Both the position numbers and the translations under genes were made by a program. The notes under the pieces are model-generated. The model searched no databases. It had not been told where the DNA came from and worked only from the letters and a program-made list of their open reading frames with translations. From the NCBI RefSeq assembly GCF_900258435.1, contig NZ_LT992558.1, positions 2,416,835-2,480,834 of the forward strand: a stretch of 64,000 bases of DNA, in the 5' to 3' direction. Origin of the DNA: Carnobacterium divergens. GTDB lineage: Bacteria; Bacillota; Bacilli; Lactobacillales; Carnobacteriaceae. The stretch's first letter is position 1. Each line of letters starts with the position of its first letter. This document shows positions 52,937-62,126 of this stretch, piece by piece.

Positions 52937-53351
52937 CTTGTTCTCCTTTCTTTTACGGCTCTTTCTCTGAATTTGAAAAAGACTCGTAAAGGTTTAATTT
53001 TATCTAGCTCCCCCTCGTGAACCAATTAAGTACGCTCACTTCATCTTTTTGATTTATATTTTATGCAACGTTCTCTTTTGATCCCCTTTCTTTTAAGCTA
53101 TAACAAAATAGTAGCATAGGTCTTTTTTCAAAACTGTTTTACTTTTTATGAAATTATCAAAAAAAAAAAACAAAAATCAAACTATCGTTGTTGTATCAAA
53201 ATCAGTATGACTTGTTATTTTATTTTTAATTTTTAAATCTACTGTCTTCTCTTAAATAAAAACTCATTTTGCTCGTAATAAAAATAAAAAAAAGCTCTTT
53301 TCTACTTAAAGAAAAGAGCCTTTTTTATTCAATTAATCATTTTTTATACAA
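52937..53351. other. 415-base gene-free region between two WxL genes
   Basis: Very AT-rich with no convincing ORF. The right end holds the 1156-aa gene's terminator (53294-53319). The rest should contain the leftward promoter of the long WxL operon; no clear consensus hexamer pair could be picked. Confidence 0.5.
53294..53319 (-). terminator. Terminator of the 1156-aa WxL gene
   Basis: GCTCTTTTC (53294-53302) / GAAAAGAGC (53311-53319), flanked by A- and T-runs; T's follow on the minus strand. Confidence 0.8.
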
Positions 53352-56300
53352 TTAGGGACCTGCAATCAAGCGCCATTTCACTTCACCTGTATAAATTCCT
53401 TGGTACACTTGATTAGAAGGCGTTGCTATCTTAATCGAGTCAAATGGAATTGCTACTTGTTTTGACAAGTTTCCTTCTTTAGAAGTTGAAACCAACGTTT
53501 CAGTCAAGTCATTGCTAACTTCCACTGTTTCATATGGACTAAATTCCGACAGAGATTCGTTTTCTTCATTGATATGGAAAATCTCAGCTTCCCTTGCTTG
53601 TAAAATTAATTTTGCCCCTTTTGGGCGTATGCTTTTATGGTGAGTATTCATAAAATCTAAACTTACCGACAATTGCCAGCCTTTTGAATGCTCTTTTGAT
53701 ACACTTCGTTGGTCTTTTATTCTGATTTTGAAGCCTTCTGTGAACGCATTAGAATAAAGAGGTTCTCCTTGCTGATTTTTAGCCTGCTTATCTAGTTTAA
53801 TAGTTGCTGTATTTGAAGGGATTTTTGTCGTTTCAAAGTAAAAATGTCCTGGCAGTTTTTGTAACACAAGTTCCCCTTCTACACCTGTATTGGGACTGTC
53901 TTCTTTGTATACCGTCAACGTAATGATTTTTTCTAACGCAGCAACGCCCTTAGCATTTTTTAGATTTACATGAAGCTGATACTCTCCTAGCTTATTCGGT
54001 GTAAATGTCGTCACAACTTGATTGTTGAGCGTGATATAAACTGACTTTGTCAGGTTTCCTTCTATTTTATCAAAACCTTCAATCCCAAAAATTGAAGCCA
54101 ACTCTAAAGGCCCACTAAATTGTTCTACTTTGATGGATTCAAGACCTTTTGTAAAGTTGATAACAGGCAGGCCCTTTTGAAGATTTCCATAATCATCGTC
54201 ATTGTATACAATCACATAAATTTGTTTTGTAGTTGAAAAGCCATTTAGATCTGTTACTGGATAGGTTACTTGGTAAACACCCAATTTAGCGGGATTAACA
54301 TTGTTTTCTATAACTGTTAGGCGACCCGTTAACTCTTGATTGTCGTCATCTTTTGCTGTTACCTCCTGTAACAGAGGGTCATAGTCTGTTCCTTCAACAA
54401 TCAGTTGCGTATCCCCATAGATTTCGGGTGCATTTTTAACTTTAAGGGTTACATAATGAAAGGTGAAATTTGCCGATTCATCAATAGACACTAGTTCAAT
54501 CAAATATTCCCCAGCGGACGCTAGCATGCTTGTATCAAAATTAGAAAAAGTATCCGCCTCTTCGTTTACTTTCAATTGAATGTCTTGAAAAAATTGCTCT
54601 TCTTCAATAACGGTGCCTTTTTGATAGGTAATTTCAGTTAAACTTTCTAAAACAGGTGGCTTTGTATCTTCTACATAAACCAGAAATTCCGTGTAAATAA
54701 TCCCTTCGATGCCGACTCTCACTTGATACTTGCCACTTTTTTGTAAATGTAAATCAGAAGATGAGAAGCTTAATTCCTTTGTCCGATCTTTACCTGTTTT
54801 TTGATCTTTTGCTTCTGCATTAAATAAGGGAATAATATCGGCTAAGTCTTGATAATCGCCTCGTTCTACCACGATATCTTCACCATAAATCGCCAGTGGA
54901 TTATTCCGTTGTACAACAAAATCATGTTGAACCGTGGCTGATTTTTTCATTCCATCTTCGCGGTAAATTGTTACTTGGACGCCAATTTCTTTTTCATTCA
55001 CCGCAGTAATCAAGTAGTTTAGTCGATTTTTTTCATCGATTCCTTTAAATGCAGTGGATTCCGTTGCTGGAACCTCAAATTGATCCCCCACTTGATACGT
55101 TCGGTCCGTTGGCAAGGTAAATTCTTTATAGGGATTAATTTTTTGAATCTCACGATAGCCTGTTGTTTTCAACGTATTCGTCAACTTAGATTGATAATAC
55201 ACTCTCTCTACTCCTAATGCATTACTGTAATCAGAATGAATGATTGTATTCGTCAACTCTTTGTCATTGCTATCTTTTGCTGAAACGTTTTCCATTGGAT
55301 TGATTTCTGTAGCTAGCTTAGCCAGTAGCGGCAATCCTGTTGTAAGTAGCGGCGCATCACTGATGCCAAATTGTATCAATAATGTTGCTGTATCTTTAAC
55401 GGCTGTTGTAGCTGTTGGTTCTGGATATTGAATATCACGAATATAATTATCTGGTTGAATCCCTTCATAACGAATAAAGGCTTCAATTTTTTCATCGCCA
55501 TTTTCCGTTCGTAAGGATACAAAGGTTAATAAGCTAGACTGTTGCTTCGTTTCAAGAAAGCGATGCTCTTTTGGTTTAAATTGTTCGTCTAAAAGGGTAT
55601 AAAAGCTTGTTTTTTTAGACAGTATCGTTGGAACAATTTCATCATTTCCGGTACTATCTCCGCCTATGACCAATCCCTTACCTGCCAAATATTTAAAGGT
55701 GTTTAGATTGGAATTGCCCGTTTCAAATACTTTAGTTTCTCTCACTTGATTCGCAATGGCATCATATTTAGAGAGAACCATCTTCGTTTTTTGCACTGCA
55801 ATAAAATAGTGAATTCCTGGTTGATCCGATGGGACGACATAATTAGAAATAGAATCTTGCTTTTGAAAAATAGTTTCTGATGAAAGTTGAATAAATTCTG
55901 ATTTTCCGGTTCCATTTTCTATTTTAACAGCATATAATTGATGATTTAAAATCACTGTCATTAAAAAAAAGTTGTCTTCATTTACAAAACTGCCACGAAA
56001 GGCTTGATTTGGATCTTCCTTGTAACCAATTGCATCGATTGTCTCAACAGCAGTTGGCTGATTGTGTTTATCAATAAAGACCGATAGAATTTTATCTTCA
56101 TAACGTAAGGCTACAATCACTTGCATGTACATTTCACCATTGCGATTAACCTCTTTTGCTGCTAAAGCTTTAGAGTACTTCATGTCATAGCTCAAAATTT
56201 TTGATAATTTTAAATTAGACTGCACCTTGCCGTTTTCATCTATTTTTTTTACGATGGGATACGATCCGCCTGTGGGAGCAACGCCTGTTTGGGCTCCTGC

Positions 56301-56822
56301 TACAATAAAACTTCCATCATCAGCTTTTGCTAAGTAGGTGTATTGGGTGCCACGATTAGCTGCTGCGACATAGCCTGTCTCTTTAACTGATTTAATCCAA
56401 ACAATTTTTTTAGTCTCCTGATTGATTCGAGCAACAAAACCAATAGTGGAAATTTTATTGGCGGCAAATGGATAAGGTTCGTTATTTTCATCAAGAATCG
56501 GTGTTCCTTGAATCTCATCTACCGAAGTTGTTCCAATCACAATAGCATCTCCATTACTGGCATAATCTATACTCTCTGAAAAGGTAAGGGAATTTAAATC
56601 ATTTGAACTTTTAGTTCCTGAAAGGTCATAACTATTTTCAGCATTCACGTCAATGGCGCTCCCTTTAAATATACCTTTTGCTGAATCAATTTCTGGTGAT
56701 AGCTCCCACACTTGTGTTTTATTGCTTAAATCAGGCTCTTCTTCCACTGCAAAAACAATGCTTAACGAAAAAAGACTGAAAGCTAACAGAAAAAAGAGCA
56801 CTATTTTTTTTACGTTCATCAT
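53352..56822 (-). CDS. Large secreted WxL protein with propeller-like and Ig-like domains
   Basis: 1156 aa; ATGs at 56822 and 56819 both fit the GGGGGA site. Signal peptide 1-25. Residues ~35-470 are beta-rich with repeated short blades (e.g. DYASNGDAIVIGTTS, KADDGSFIVAGAQTG, GLVIGGDSTGNDE), reading like a WD/YncE-type propeller. Several Ig-like (DUF5011-like) domains follow to ~970 (GDTQLIVEGTDYDPLLQEV, GVYQVTYPVTDLNG). The WxL domain has W1049 (KGWQLSVSL) and W1150 (VKWRLIAGP, the final residues). Its own terminator separates it from the long operon. Role probably adhesion or substrate binding. Confidence 0.85.
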   Translation of the reverse strand: MMNVKKIVLFFLLAFSLFSLSIVFAVEEEPDLSNKTQVWELSPEIDSAKGIFKGSAIDVNAENSYDLSGTKSSNDLNSLTFSESIDYASNGDAIVIGTTSVDEIQGTPILDENNEPYPFAANKISTIGFVARINQETKKIVWIKSVKETGYVAAANRGTQYTYLAKADDGSFIVAGAQTGVAPTGGSYPIVKKIDENGKVQSNLKLSKILSYDMKYSKALAAKEVNRNGEMYMQVIVALRYEDKILSVFIDKHNQPTAVETIDAIGYKEDPNQAFRGSFVNEDNFFLMTVILNHQLYAVKIENGTGKSEFIQLSSETIFQKQDSISNYVVPSDQPGIHYFIAVQKTKMVLSKYDAIANQVRETKVFETGNSNLNTFKYLAGKGLVIGGDSTGNDEIVPTILSKKTSFYTLLDEQFKPKEHRFLETKQQSSLLTFVSLRTENGDEKIEAFIRYEGIQPDNYIRDIQYPEPTATTAVKDTATLLIQFGISDAPLLTTGLPLLAKLATEINPMENVSAKDSNDKELTNTIIHSDYSNALGVERVYYQSKLTNTLKTTGYREIQKINPYKEFTLPTDRTYQVGDQFEVPATESTAFKGIDEKNRLNYLITAVNEKEIGVQVTIYREDGMKKSATVQHDFVVQRNNPLAIYGEDIVVERGDYQDLADIIPLFNAEAKDQKTGKDRTKELSFSSSDLHLQKSGKYQVRVGIEGIIYTEFLVYVEDTKPPVLESLTEITYQKGTVIEEEQFFQDIQLKVNEEADTFSNFDTSMLASAGEYLIELVSIDESANFTFHYVTLKVKNAPEIYGDTQLIVEGTDYDPLLQEVTAKDDDNQELTGRLTVIENNVNPAKLGVYQVTYPVTDLNGFSTTKQIYVIVYNDDDYGNLQKGLPVINFTKGLESIKVEQFSGPLELASIFGIEGFDKIEGNLTKSVYITLNNQVVTTFTPNKLGEYQLHVNLKNAKGVAALEKIITLTVYKEDSPNTGVEGELVLQKLPGHFYFETTKIPSNTATIKLDKQAKNQQGEPLYSNAFTEGFKIRIKDQRSVSKEHSKGWQLSVSLDFMNTHHKSIRPKGAKLILQAREAEIFHINEENESLSEFSPYETVEVSNDLTETLVSTSKEGNLSKQVAIPFDSIKIATPSNQVYQGIYTGEVKWRLIAGP

Positions 56823-57162
56823 GAAATCCCCCTTTCTTTTCGTGATTTTTTTAGTTTCTCTTTATCAGTATAAAAAATTAAACGTTTTAGTCAATCAACA
56901 AAAAAAGAGAACATTCGAATTTTTTCTTGATTGAACGTTCCCTGCATCTCATAAATGCTTTAGACTGGTGGTTTCAATGATAAAAAAACAATAAAGGAAG
57001 CAAGGAATTTTTTATTTTTGACCTTTGTGATTGGAATTTAAGAAATTGTAAAAAGAAAGAGAACTTGCTATGTTTGCTATGTATTCCAAGTTTGTTTGCT
57101 ACAAATTGGAGATGCACTAAAAATTGATAGCCTTTAGCTATTATGAACTTTAGGAGGAAAAA
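56823..57162. other. 340-base divergent promoter region
   Basis: It lies between the leftward 1156-aa WxL gene and the rightward locus 3. It contains an imperfect inverted repeat (GAACATTC ... GAACGTTC, ~56910-56940), short direct repeats TTTGCTATGT near 57070, and a small hairpin ATAGCCTTTAGCTAT close to the locus 3 start. No promoter hexamers can be assigned with confidence. Confidence 0.5.
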
Positions 57163-57846
57163 ATGAATAAAAAAACACTTACTATTGGCTTTATTTCAGC
57201 TGTAACCCTTTTAAGTACGTCATCCGTTTTCGCAGCAGAAGTCCAAGAAGGAATGACCGACTTACAAGCTGAATTTTTAGCTGGAACCGTTACACCACCT
57301 GAAGCAACAGATCCATCCGATACCTCAAATCCTGGTACAGGAAATGACGCAGCATCATTAGCTTTAATGCGTATACCTAAATTGTTCCACTTTAAAAGTA
57401 CCGCTGTAGCAACAGGAGCAGCAGCTATTCCATTAGGAGACACTTCGCCGACTTATTACACTGAAGTCGAAGATGTTCGTGGAACCCATGCTGGATGGAA
57501 CCTTACCGCTAAAATCAGCAATAAACTTACTAGCGGTTCTCAAGGAGAATTACCAGGTGCCTCTATTTCAATGCCTGGCGTTTCTATGAATAGTGTCCGG
57601 GGAACGGTAAGCAATCCTACTGTTACACCTACTCCAAACGAAGCAATCCTTCTGTCAAATGACAGTACACCCGATTTAATTGTGGATGCTAAAGACGGTC
57701 AAGGTGCAGGAGCTTGGCAAGCCTTAATCCCTGCCGATCAGCTTCAATTAAAAGTAGCCGATTTAGCAAAAGTAAAAGTTGGCGACGATTATGCTGGAAA
57801 GATTACTTGGACCTTAACTGCTGGGCCAAATCAAACACCCTACTAA
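57163..57846 (+). CDS. WxL-domain surface protein, locus 3
   Basis: 227 aa. Signal peptide 1-24 (SSVFAAE). A short Pro/Asp/Thr linker (TPPEATDPSDTSNPGTG) precedes the WxL domain with HAGWNLTAKI and ITWTLTAGP (W216). It has the same size class and plan as the locus 2 WxL proteins, but the sequence is only moderately similar. It is first in a three-gene rightward unit with a DUF916 protein and a small membrane protein; no regulator of its own is adjacent. Start: ATG after AGGAGG. Confidence 0.93.
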   Translation: MNKKTLTIGFISAVTLLSTSSVFAAEVQEGMTDLQAEFLAGTVTPPEATDPSDTSNPGTGNDAASLALMRIPKLFHFKSTAVATGAAAIPLGDTSPTYYTEVEDVRGTHAGWNLTAKISNKLTSGSQGELPGASISMPGVSMNSVRGTVSNPTVTPTPNEAILLSNDSTPDLIVDAKDGQGAGAWQALIPADQLQLKVADLAKVKVGDDYAGKITWTLTAGPNQTPY

Positions 57847-57854
57847 ACTATCAG

Positions 57855-57890
57855 CATTGCGTAGGAATTCAATCAAGTTCCTACGCGATG
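57855..57890 (+). other. Intergenic hairpin between the WxL and DUF916 genes, locus 3
   Basis: A 15-bp stem CATTGCGTAGGAATT (57855-57869) / AGTTCCTACGCGATG (57876-57890), with two G-U type pairs. It lies 9 bases past the WxL stop and has no T-run after it. Confidence 0.7.
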
Positions 57891-57911
57891 AATTAAAGGA
57901 GTCACTTTATT

Positions 57912-58946
57912 TTGAAAAAAGGATTATCCATTTCCCTAGCACTGATTAGCGCACTTTCTCTATTCCTTAGTTTCTATTGGCACCCCTTTTTAAGCTTTGC
58001 TGAAACAACAGACAACAATCAGTCTGTTGCCTTTACCGTCAAAGCTCTTTTGCCAGAAAATCAACTCACTCCCGAAAATTCCTACTTTGATTTAGAAGTC
58101 ACACCAAACTTTTCCCAAGAAATACAGCTTGAACTACACAACAATACCACGAAAGAAATCACAGTTGAAAATAAATTCCACTTAGCTAAAACGAACCGTA
58201 ATGGATTAATTGAATACTCTAATCGCATAGGTCTTGAATCCTATCGATTAGAACAAGCCATTACTAAATTAGTAGAAATTCCTAAAGAAAGCCGCAATGT
58301 CGTTATTCCTCCTTATCAAAATCGTTTTGTTTCTATTTATATTAAAGTTCCTGATAGTTCTTTCCAAGGGGTACTTCTTGGAGGAATCGAGTCTCAGTTA
58401 AAAAATAGCAACGAAGATGAAGCTCAACTCACCAATCATTTTTCTTACATTACTGCACTGATGCTTTCTGAAAAAAAATATGTTCCAGCAGATTTAAACC
58501 TGATCTATGCAAAAGCAGCTTTAGTAAACGACTATCGATCTATCACTGTCAAAATTGCCAACACCACTCCTGCTATTGCCAGCAATGTGGCTATCCATGC
58601 AACTCTTACAAAAAAAAATCAAACAGAGGTGTTAAAAACCAGTCAGCTTAAATCCGCTACTTTTGCACCTAATTCTGTAATGGACTTTCAAATTCCTTGG
58701 GGAGCTACAGAGCTTAAACCTGGGAGCTATACCGTTCATGTTTCTGCAAAAAACGCAGATAATTCCTGGTCATGGTCCACTGATTTTGATATAAAAAAAG
58801 AAGAAGCAAAAAAATTAAATGCCAACGCGATTGATCGTTTTGTCTTGCCTAAGCTCTGGCTCATTCTTTTTGCGAGTTGCAGTTTGACCATAGGAGTATT
58901 ATTGATTTTTCTTAATAAACGAAATAGCAGGAGGAAAGCTGGATGA
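57912..58946 (+). CDS. DUF916/DUF3324 WxL-partner protein, locus 3
   Basis: 344 aa from a TTG at 57912 (AAGGAG about 10 bases upstream). Signal peptide ~1-30, DUF916 ~35-160 (VKALLPENQLTPENSYFDLEV), DUF3324 ~175-295 (FAPNSVMDFQIPWGATELKPGSY), one membrane helix ~312-332, and a short basic end (NKRNSRRKAG). Co-transcribed with the WxL gene upstream across a hairpin and with the 70-aa membrane protein whose start it overlaps (ATGA). Same predicted role as the other copies. Confidence 0.92.
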   Translation: MKKGLSISLALISALSLFLSFYWHPFLSFAETTDNNQSVAFTVKALLPENQLTPENSYFDLEVTPNFSQEIQLELHNNTTKEITVENKFHLAKTNRNGLIEYSNRIGLESYRLEQAITKLVEIPKESRNVVIPPYQNRFVSIYIKVPDSSFQGVLLGGIESQLKNSNEDEAQLTNHFSYITALMLSEKKYVPADLNLIYAKAALVNDYRSITVKIANTTPAIASNVAIHATLTKKNQTEVLKTSQLKSATFAPNSVMDFQIPWGATELKPGSYTVHVSAKNADNSWSWSTDFDIKKEEAKKLNANAIDRFVLPKLWLILFASCSLTIGVLLIFLNKRNSRRKAG

Positions 58947-59155
58947 CTTTAATGTATTTTTTAATCGCTTTTGGCGCCATTCTCGTTACAATTAGTTTCG
59001 TTGAATTTTTTTATCTTTACCATCAAGAAATTGCCTACCATCATACCCATCCTGAGACCTCTAAAAAAAGTTGGATTCCTATCATTTTGCTTTTTTTAGC
59101 TACCTTACTAGAATTGATGTTAGTAGCTTTTTTATTTGTTTCTTATTATTTTTAA
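58943..59155 (+). CDS. Small two-helix membrane protein, locus 3
   Basis: 70 aa with two membrane helices (~4-25 and ~45-68) and a His-rich polar loop between them (YHQEIAYHHTHPETSKKSW). Its start ATG overlaps the stop of the DUF916 gene (ATGA), so it is translationally coupled. I know no family for it. It may assist assembly or anchoring of the WxL-DUF916 complex (inference from coupling only). Confidence 0.6.
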   Translation: MTLMYFLIAFGAILVTISFVEFFYLYHQEIAYHHTHPETSKKSWIPIILLFLATLLELMLVAFLFVSYYF

Positions 59156-59161
59156 CAGACA

Positions 59162-59197
59162 AAAAGCTCAGATTCTATAGAAAGAATCTGAGCTTTT
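59162..59197. terminator. Bidirectional terminator (WxL locus 3 / gnt operon)
   Basis: A perfect 14-bp stem AAAAGCTCAGATTC (59162-59175) / GAATCTGAGCTTTT (59184-59197) between convergent operons. Confidence 0.85.
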
Positions 59198-59200
59198 AAA

Positions 59201-60550
59201 TTAGACGATTAAATTCAAAGTCAAAGCGCCAATCAATCCCACGATTGAAATAATTGACTCTAAAACGGTCCATGTAGCAAAGGTTTCTTTAATGGATAAG
59301 TTAAAGTACTCTTTGAACATCCAAAAACCTGCATCGTTAACATGAGAGGCAATCAAACTGCCTGCTCCAGTAGCAATCACCATCAATGCTGGATTGGTTC
59401 CAGTTGCTGCCATTAAAGGCGCAGCCAAACCTGCTGCGGTCAATGCAGCTACTGTTGCAGAACCTAGACAAATTCTTAAAACTGCCGCAATTACCCAGCC
59501 TAAAATCAAAGGGGATAACGTTGAGTGGACAAATAATTGTGCCACGTAATCTCCCACACCACCGTCAATCAACACTTGTTTGAAGGCTCCTCCTCCACCA
59601 ATAATCAATAACATCATTGCAATTTGTTTAATGGCTTCTTCTGCTGATTTCATAATTTCTGGCATCGTTTGTTTGCGACGTATCCCCATCGTATAGATTG
59701 CAAACAATAAGGATAAGAGCATGGCCATACCTGGTGTGCCTATAAAAGCAATCACTTGATCAAACAGAGAAGATTTTTCTGTGATTTTCCCACCACTTAA
59801 CAGTTCATAACACGTTGCAAGCGCCATCAAAATAACTGGGAATAATGACGTCAATGTACTGATTCCAAAACCTGGTGTTTCTTCAAGAACAAATTTTTTC
59901 TGTTTTCCTAAAGCTGCAATATTTCCTGTGCGATTAAATGCATCTGGTACAAGCTTTTGTGCTACTTTTGTATATAACGGACCTGCAATAATACTTGTTG
60001 GAACCGCTATCACAAAACCATAAAGCAATACCATGCCGATATTTGCGTTATAAATTCCTGAAATCGCTGTTGGAGCTGGATGAGGAGGTAAAAAACCATG
60101 AGTGACAGATAAGGCTGCAGCCATTGGGATTCCTAAGTAAAGGATTGAAATCCCTAGCTCACTTGCAATGGTAAAAATAATCGGAATTAGTAAGACAAGA
60201 CCGACTTCAAAGAACAGCGCAATCCCAATAATAAACGATGCAATTAACACCGCAATTTGAATTTTCTTACGACCAAACTTATTAATAAGGGTTGTGGAAA
60301 TACGGTATGCTCCGCCGGCATCTGACACTAACTTACCTAAAATTGCTCCAAAACCAAAGACCAATGCCAAATGGCCCAACTGACTACCAATACCATTTTC
60401 AACAGTCGTAATAATTTGCGTTAACGGCATTCCTAACCCAACTGCGACTAAAATGGAAACAATGACTAAAGAAACAAATGTATTTAACTTCACCTTCATA
60501 ATCAAGAACAAAAGAATTAGAATACCTAAACCTACTATTAATAATTCCAT
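59201..60550 (-). CDS. gntP: Gluconate permease, GntP family
   Basis: 449 aa, about 12-14 membrane segments. GntP-family markers are GFGAILGKLVSDAGGAYRIS, THGFLPPHPAPTAISGIYNA and GSLIASHVNDAGFWMFKEY. Imports gluconate (or a close sugar acid) with protons. Last gene of the operon gnd-gntK-gntP, 26 bases after gntK. Start: ATG after AGGAGGG. Idonate or other aldonates cannot be excluded, but the neighbours point to gluconate. Confidence 0.94.
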   Translation of the reverse strand: MELLIVGLGILILLFLIMKVKLNTFVSLVIVSILVAVGLGMPLTQIITTVENGIGSQLGHLALVFGFGAILGKLVSDAGGAYRISTTLINKFGRKKIQIAVLIASFIIGIALFFEVGLVLLIPIIFTIASELGISILYLGIPMAAALSVTHGFLPPHPAPTAISGIYNANIGMVLLYGFVIAVPTSIIAGPLYTKVAQKLVPDAFNRTGNIAALGKQKKFVLEETPGFGISTLTSLFPVILMALATCYELLSGGKITEKSSLFDQVIAFIGTPGMAMLLSLLFAIYTMGIRRKQTMPEIMKSAEEAIKQIAMMLLIIGGGGAFKQVLIDGGVGDYVAQLFVHSTLSPLILGWVIAAVLRICLGSATVAALTAAGLAAPLMAATGTNPALMVIATGAGSLIASHVNDAGFWMFKEYFNLSIKETFATWTVLESIISIVGLIGALTLNLIV

Positions 60551-60575
60551 CTATTTTCCCTCCTAGTGGTTGGTG

Positions 60576-62114
60576 CTAATGAGTATATTTTCGTTGAAAA
60601 TCGGCAATCGCTTGAAATTCACTTTGTAGCAGTCGAGTAGTGCGGATAAAAATAGGCAATAATTCACGATAGACTGGAAAATGAGCTTCATTAGGAATAT
60701 GTTGATTCGTTACCCCAATCATCGAGGACACTTCCTCAATGGATTCAATCAAGCCTAGACTTTCCATTCCAATAACTGCTGCTCCTAAACAAGAACTTTC
60801 ATAACTTTCTGGAATGGAAACCTCTTGTTCAAATATATCTGCTAATAGCTGACGCCATAATGCAGAACGAGCAAATCCTCCTGTGGCATGAATTCTTTCT
60901 GGTCGTTCAACCAGCTCTTCCAAAATCAACATCACTGAATATAAGTTAAAAACAATCCCTTCAAGTGATGCTCGCACCATATGTGCTCTTGTATGTCTCG
61001 TTGTTAAGCCAATAAAAGAGCCTTTTGCATTGGCATCCCAAAGAGGTGCCCGTTCCCCTCCTAAGAAAGGATGAAACAGCAATCCATCTGAACCTGCTGG
61101 AATTTTTTCTGCAATCTGTGTTAAAATTTCATAACTGTCAACTTGCATTTGTTCTGCAGTAATTTTTTCAGGGGCAAATAATTGATCTCTTACCCAGCGG
61201 AAAACAATTCCCCCGTTATTAACTGGCCCACCAATCACCCATTTATCCTTTGTAAGAGCATAACAAAACGTTCTACCCTGAGGGTCTGTCACAGGTTTAT
61301 CGGTAACCATCCGAACAGCTCCACTCGTACCAATTGTCAAGGCAAGCGTTTTTCCATCAATCGCATCGACTCCTAAATTAGACAAACAGCCATCACTTGC
61401 GCCGACAATAAAAGGTGTGTCATTCGGCAATCCCATCACTTCAGCATAAGATTGTTTTAACCCCATTACTTGATGATCGGTTTCAACTAACTCAGAAAGT
61501 TGCTCGTTGGAAATATCCAATAGCGCAAGAACTTCCTCATCCCAACCTAATTCGTGAATATTGAATAAGCCAGTAGCCGATGCAATTGAGAAGTCCACTT
61601 TAAATTGACCGAATAGTTTATAAAACACATATTCCTTAATCCCAATAAAATGAGCCGTCTGTTGAATCAAGTCAGGATGTTCCTCTTTTAGCCACAAGAT
61701 TTTACTTAAAGGCGACATCGGATGAATCGGTGTTCCTGTCCGGTGATAAATTGCTAAACCTGCAGCTGAATTTTTTAGTTCCTCAGCTTGATGATAAGCG
61801 CGATTATCCGCCCATGTAATGCAACGAGTCAACAATTGATTCTCTTCATCTAGCAAAATTAAACTATGCATCGCACTTGAAAATGAAACCCCAGCGATTC
61901 TAGCCACATCTGCTCCACTTTTTCTAACCACCGCTGTTAGAACATCCATCACGGTTTCAAAAATTTCATCCGGATCTTGCTCCGCCATATCTGGTATTTC
62001 TTGATACAATGGATACTCTTTATTAGCATATCCTTTAACATTTCCCTTTTTATCATACAAAACAGCTTTCGTACTTGTTGTGCCAATATCTACACCAATG
62101 ACATAATCTTTCAT
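60576..62114 (-). CDS. gntK: Gluconokinase, FGGY family
   Basis: 512 aa. FGGY kinase with ATP-binding N-terminus DYVIGVDIGTTSTKAVLYD, the substrate region ITWADNRA and the second domain TIGTSGAVRMV plus FHPFLGGERAPLWDANAKGS. Gram-positive gluconate kinases are of this long FGGY type, unlike the short E. coli GntK. Makes 6-phosphogluconate for the dehydrogenase encoded just upstream (13 bases apart). Full length. Confidence 0.94.
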   Translation of the reverse strand: MKDYVIGVDIGTTSTKAVLYDKKGNVKGYANKEYPLYQEIPDMAEQDPDEIFETVMDVLTAVVRKSGADVARIAGVSFSSAMHSLILLDEENQLLTRCITWADNRAYHQAEELKNSAAGLAIYHRTGTPIHPMSPLSKILWLKEEHPDLIQQTAHFIGIKEYVFYKLFGQFKVDFSIASATGLFNIHELGWDEEVLALLDISNEQLSELVETDHQVMGLKQSYAEVMGLPNDTPFIVGASDGCLSNLGVDAIDGKTLALTIGTSGAVRMVTDKPVTDPQGRTFCYALTKDKWVIGGPVNNGGIVFRWVRDQLFAPEKITAEQMQVDSYEILTQIAEKIPAGSDGLLFHPFLGGERAPLWDANAKGSFIGLTTRHTRAHMVRASLEGIVFNLYSVMLILEELVERPERIHATGGFARSALWRQLLADIFEQEVSIPESYESSCLGAAVIGMESLGLIESIEEVSSMIGVTNQHIPNEAHFPVYRELLPIFIRTTRLLQSEFQAIADFQRKYTH

Positions 62115-62126
62115 TTTTCTCCACCT

